DNA from: an uncultured Ruminococcus sp.
GTDB lineage: Bacteria > Bacillota > Clostridia > Oscillospirales > Acutalibacteraceae
DNA length: 7,637 nucleotides
Assembly (NCBI GenBank): GCA_902783815.1
Contig: CACZSM010000092.1
Location: forward strand, 1 to 7,637
Direction of reading: 5' to 3'
A program made the translations under genes and the position numbers. Below the pieces are notes generated by a model, which worked only from the letters and a program-made list of their open reading frames with translations, ran no database searches and was not told the DNA's origin. Positions 6,599 through 7,637 of the stretch are shown one piece after another. Every line of letters starts with the position of its first letter. Within the stretch, counting starts at the first letter, position 1.

Positions 6599-6640
6599 AG
6601 GAAGGAGTTTATACCCGTGAAAAAAAGAGATTCTCGATAA
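6599..6640 (+). promoter_or_regulatory. Strong ribosome binding site with GTG start that runs into a stop after seven codons
   Basis: AGGAAGGAG (6599-6607) lies 9 bases before GTG (6617-6619), an excellent initiation site. The frame it opens reads VKKRDSR and stops at TAA (6638-6640), 8 bases before the ATG at 6649. The body of the receptor is in the -1 frame and, if entered at the A7 tract (6620-6626), would read (M)KKKRFSITQKMR, a typical basic flank before the first membrane helix. One additional A in that tract would give a continuous gene. Explanations include a mutation or sequencing indel, slippage of RNA polymerase or ribosome on the A run, or a leader peptide with re-initiation at 6649. 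Confidence 0.65.
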
Positions 6641-6648
6641 CACAGAAA

Positions 6649-7637
6649 ATGCGTCTTTTAGTTATACTAACCGTTCTGATCGTCTCTTTTGCAACAATGA
6701 TAATGACCTACTATATCAATGCTCATCAGATCGACGGACACTTCAAAAGAATGACTTACAATTCTGCTGAAAACTTCGCTACCTTCGTTGACCCGGAATT
6801 CCTTTCAACTATGCGTACTGCCGTGGAATCAAAGGAATACCAGGAATTGCGCAAGAAGGCTGAACAAAAAGAAGATGAATCCCTTATCGAAAACTACCTC
6901 AAGGAAAAAGGACTCTGGGAGGAATATTCAAAATCAAAGGAATTAATGTGCAGGTATATTGAGAATATGGATGATATCAAGTATCTCTATATTATCGTAA
7001 TAAGCGATGCATACGCCTCAAAGGATATGTTCCTTATTGATGACTTTGATAACCCTCTCTACCATACCGGCTGCTTTGAGGATAAGGAACCTGAACTTAA
7101 AGGCGTTAATGCCGAAAAGGAGATCGAACCTGTTATCACTAATAACAGATGGGGCTGGCTTTGCTCTGCTTACGCTCCGGTAAAGGATAAGGCTGGAAAT
7201 ATAGTTTGTCATATTGGCTGCGATGTGGATGTCGCCGGGGTCATGAACGAGAGAATACAGTTCGTTATTACGATCACTGTTATCCTTATTCTGCTTACAG
7301 CTGTCGTTATGATAATCGCTGTGCTGTATATCAACAGGATCTTTACTAAACCAATTAAATCTATAACTACCGAAGCAAAACGCTTTAAGCCCGGTAAGGG
7401 TACCGATTATAAGGACGCCTGCGTTATTGACCTCTACCTCAAAAATGAGGACGAACTGAGCGATATCTATTCGGTTATCCAGACTATGCAAAAGGAAATG
7501 GTCGATCACCTGAATGATATGTCCAAGATAGAAAAGGAAAGACAGCGCTATATCGACATTCTCAGAAAGGTCGAAAGCGATAATAAAACTAAGGAAAATC
7601 TGCTCGAAAAGGTCAGCAAGGACGCTTACCATGATGA
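6649..7637 (+). CDS. Cache-like/HAMP membrane receptor, probable GGDEF protein, 3'-partial with 5' frame discrepancy
   Basis: From the ATG at 6649 the frame is open to the window end (329 codons). Membrane helix 1 (about residues 3-23) and helix 2 (about 205-231) bracket an extracytoplasmic domain of about 180 residues. Its end, with WGWLCSAYAPVKDKAGN and CHIGCDVDV, looks like the last strands of a Cache sensor domain; the ligand is unknown. A HAMP-like linker follows (about 228-290, with KPIKSIT and NEDELSDIYSVI), then a charged coiled coil (about 290-325). The last residues are KDAYHD, matching the place where a GGDEF domain usually opens (D-x-L-T-G), so a diguanylate cyclase output is likely but not visible. 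No ribosome binding site precedes this ATG. The natural start is probably the GTG at 6617 through a one-base frame change at the A7 tract. It is transcribed divergently from the EAL operon. Confidence 0.8.
   Translation, partial: MRLLVILTVLIVSFATMIMTYYINAHQIDGHFKRMTYNSAENFATFVDPEFLSTMRTAVESKEYQELRKKAEQKEDESLIENYLKEKGLWEEYSKSKELMCRYIENMDDIKYLYIIVISDAYASKDMFLIDDFDNPLYHTGCFEDKEPELKGVNAEKEIEPVITNNRWGWLCSAYAPVKDKAGNIVCHIGCDVDVAGVMNERIQFVITITVILILLTAVVMIIAVLYINRIFTKPIKSITTEAKRFKPGKGTDYKDACVIDLYLKNEDELSDIYSVIQTMQKEMVDHLNDMSKIEKERQRYIDILRKVESDNKTKENLLEKVSKDAYHD

Larger units (their letters stand above)
6142..6616. other. Divergent AT-rich intergenic region
   Basis: About 475 bases separate the start of the minus-strand EAL operon from the plus-strand receptor gene. 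No protein-coding gene or tRNA is apparent. It holds a predicted promoter in each direction (6323-6351 minus, 6490-6518 plus), two inverted repeats on the minus-strand side (6225-6256 and 6335-6363) and a long leader hairpin on the plus-strand side (6524-6594). The core, 6331-6480, is especially AT-rich with several A and T runs and could be intrinsically bent; this was not computed. I looked for the conserved segments of the class I c-di-GMP riboswitch in both leaders and did not see them. Confidence 0.7.

Noticed and set aside
6142..6616. c-di-GMP riboswitch (GEMM class I or II) in either leader
   Set aside because: The conserved core segments of class I that I know are not present by eye, and the hairpins seen are AU-rich and simple. 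A covariance-model search would settle it.
7018..7632. 204-residue minus-strand reading frame
   Set aside because: It lies entirely antisense to the receptor, whose plus-strand frame shows membrane helices, Cache-like motifs and a HAMP-like linker. The antisense protein shows no recognisable domain.

Overview
The window looks like chromosomal DNA of a low-to-moderate GC Gram-positive anaerobe, most likely a Clostridia member near Ruminococcus (Oscillospiraceae). This rests on strong AAGGAG/AGGTGA-type ribosome binding sites, sigma-A-like promoters in AT-rich spacers, a SipW/ER-type (S26B) signal peptidase, and the style of the PAS-GGDEF-EAL and Cache-HAMP proteins. The genus is inferred from general resemblance; no ribosomal or marker gene is present.

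Layout: (1) 1-2196, plus strand. This is the end of an operon with a large S26B signal peptidase (5' end outside the window) carrying long charged cytoplasmic extensions, a 153-residue single-pass membrane protein that overlaps it by ATGA, and a 78-residue helical cytosolic protein. (2) 2197-2250 is one hairpin with A and T tracts on its two sides, a bidirectional terminator between convergent operons. (3) 6141-2249, minus strand. This is a two-gene operon, read right to left: a 991-residue PAS / degenerate GGDEF / EAL protein with three further PAS-like regions at its C-terminus, then a 292-residue membrane diguanylate cyclase with intact GGDEF. (4) 6142-6616 is a long AT-rich divergent intergenic region with a good promoter in each direction, two inverted repeats on the minus-strand side and a long mRNA-leader hairpin on the plus-strand side. 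(5) 6617/6649-7637, plus strand. This is the start of a Cache-like / HAMP / coiled-coil membrane receptor cut by the window edge just where a GGDEF domain would begin. Its first codons lie in a different frame from the body of the gene, separated by an A7 tract.

How the genes fit together: the right two-thirds is a small cyclic-di-GMP module. The EAL protein keeps every phosphodiesterase signature residue I could check and should degrade c-di-GMP. Its operon partner should make c-di-GMP and lacks the usual inhibitory RxxD site. The divergent receptor is probably a second cyclase. The left third is a separate protein-export/processing cluster whose substrates are not visible here.

Most noteworthy: the unusual signal peptidase with its two unrecognised partner proteins, the roughly 27-bp leader hairpin starting at the predicted transcript start of the receptor gene, and the one-base frame discrepancy at that gene's start.
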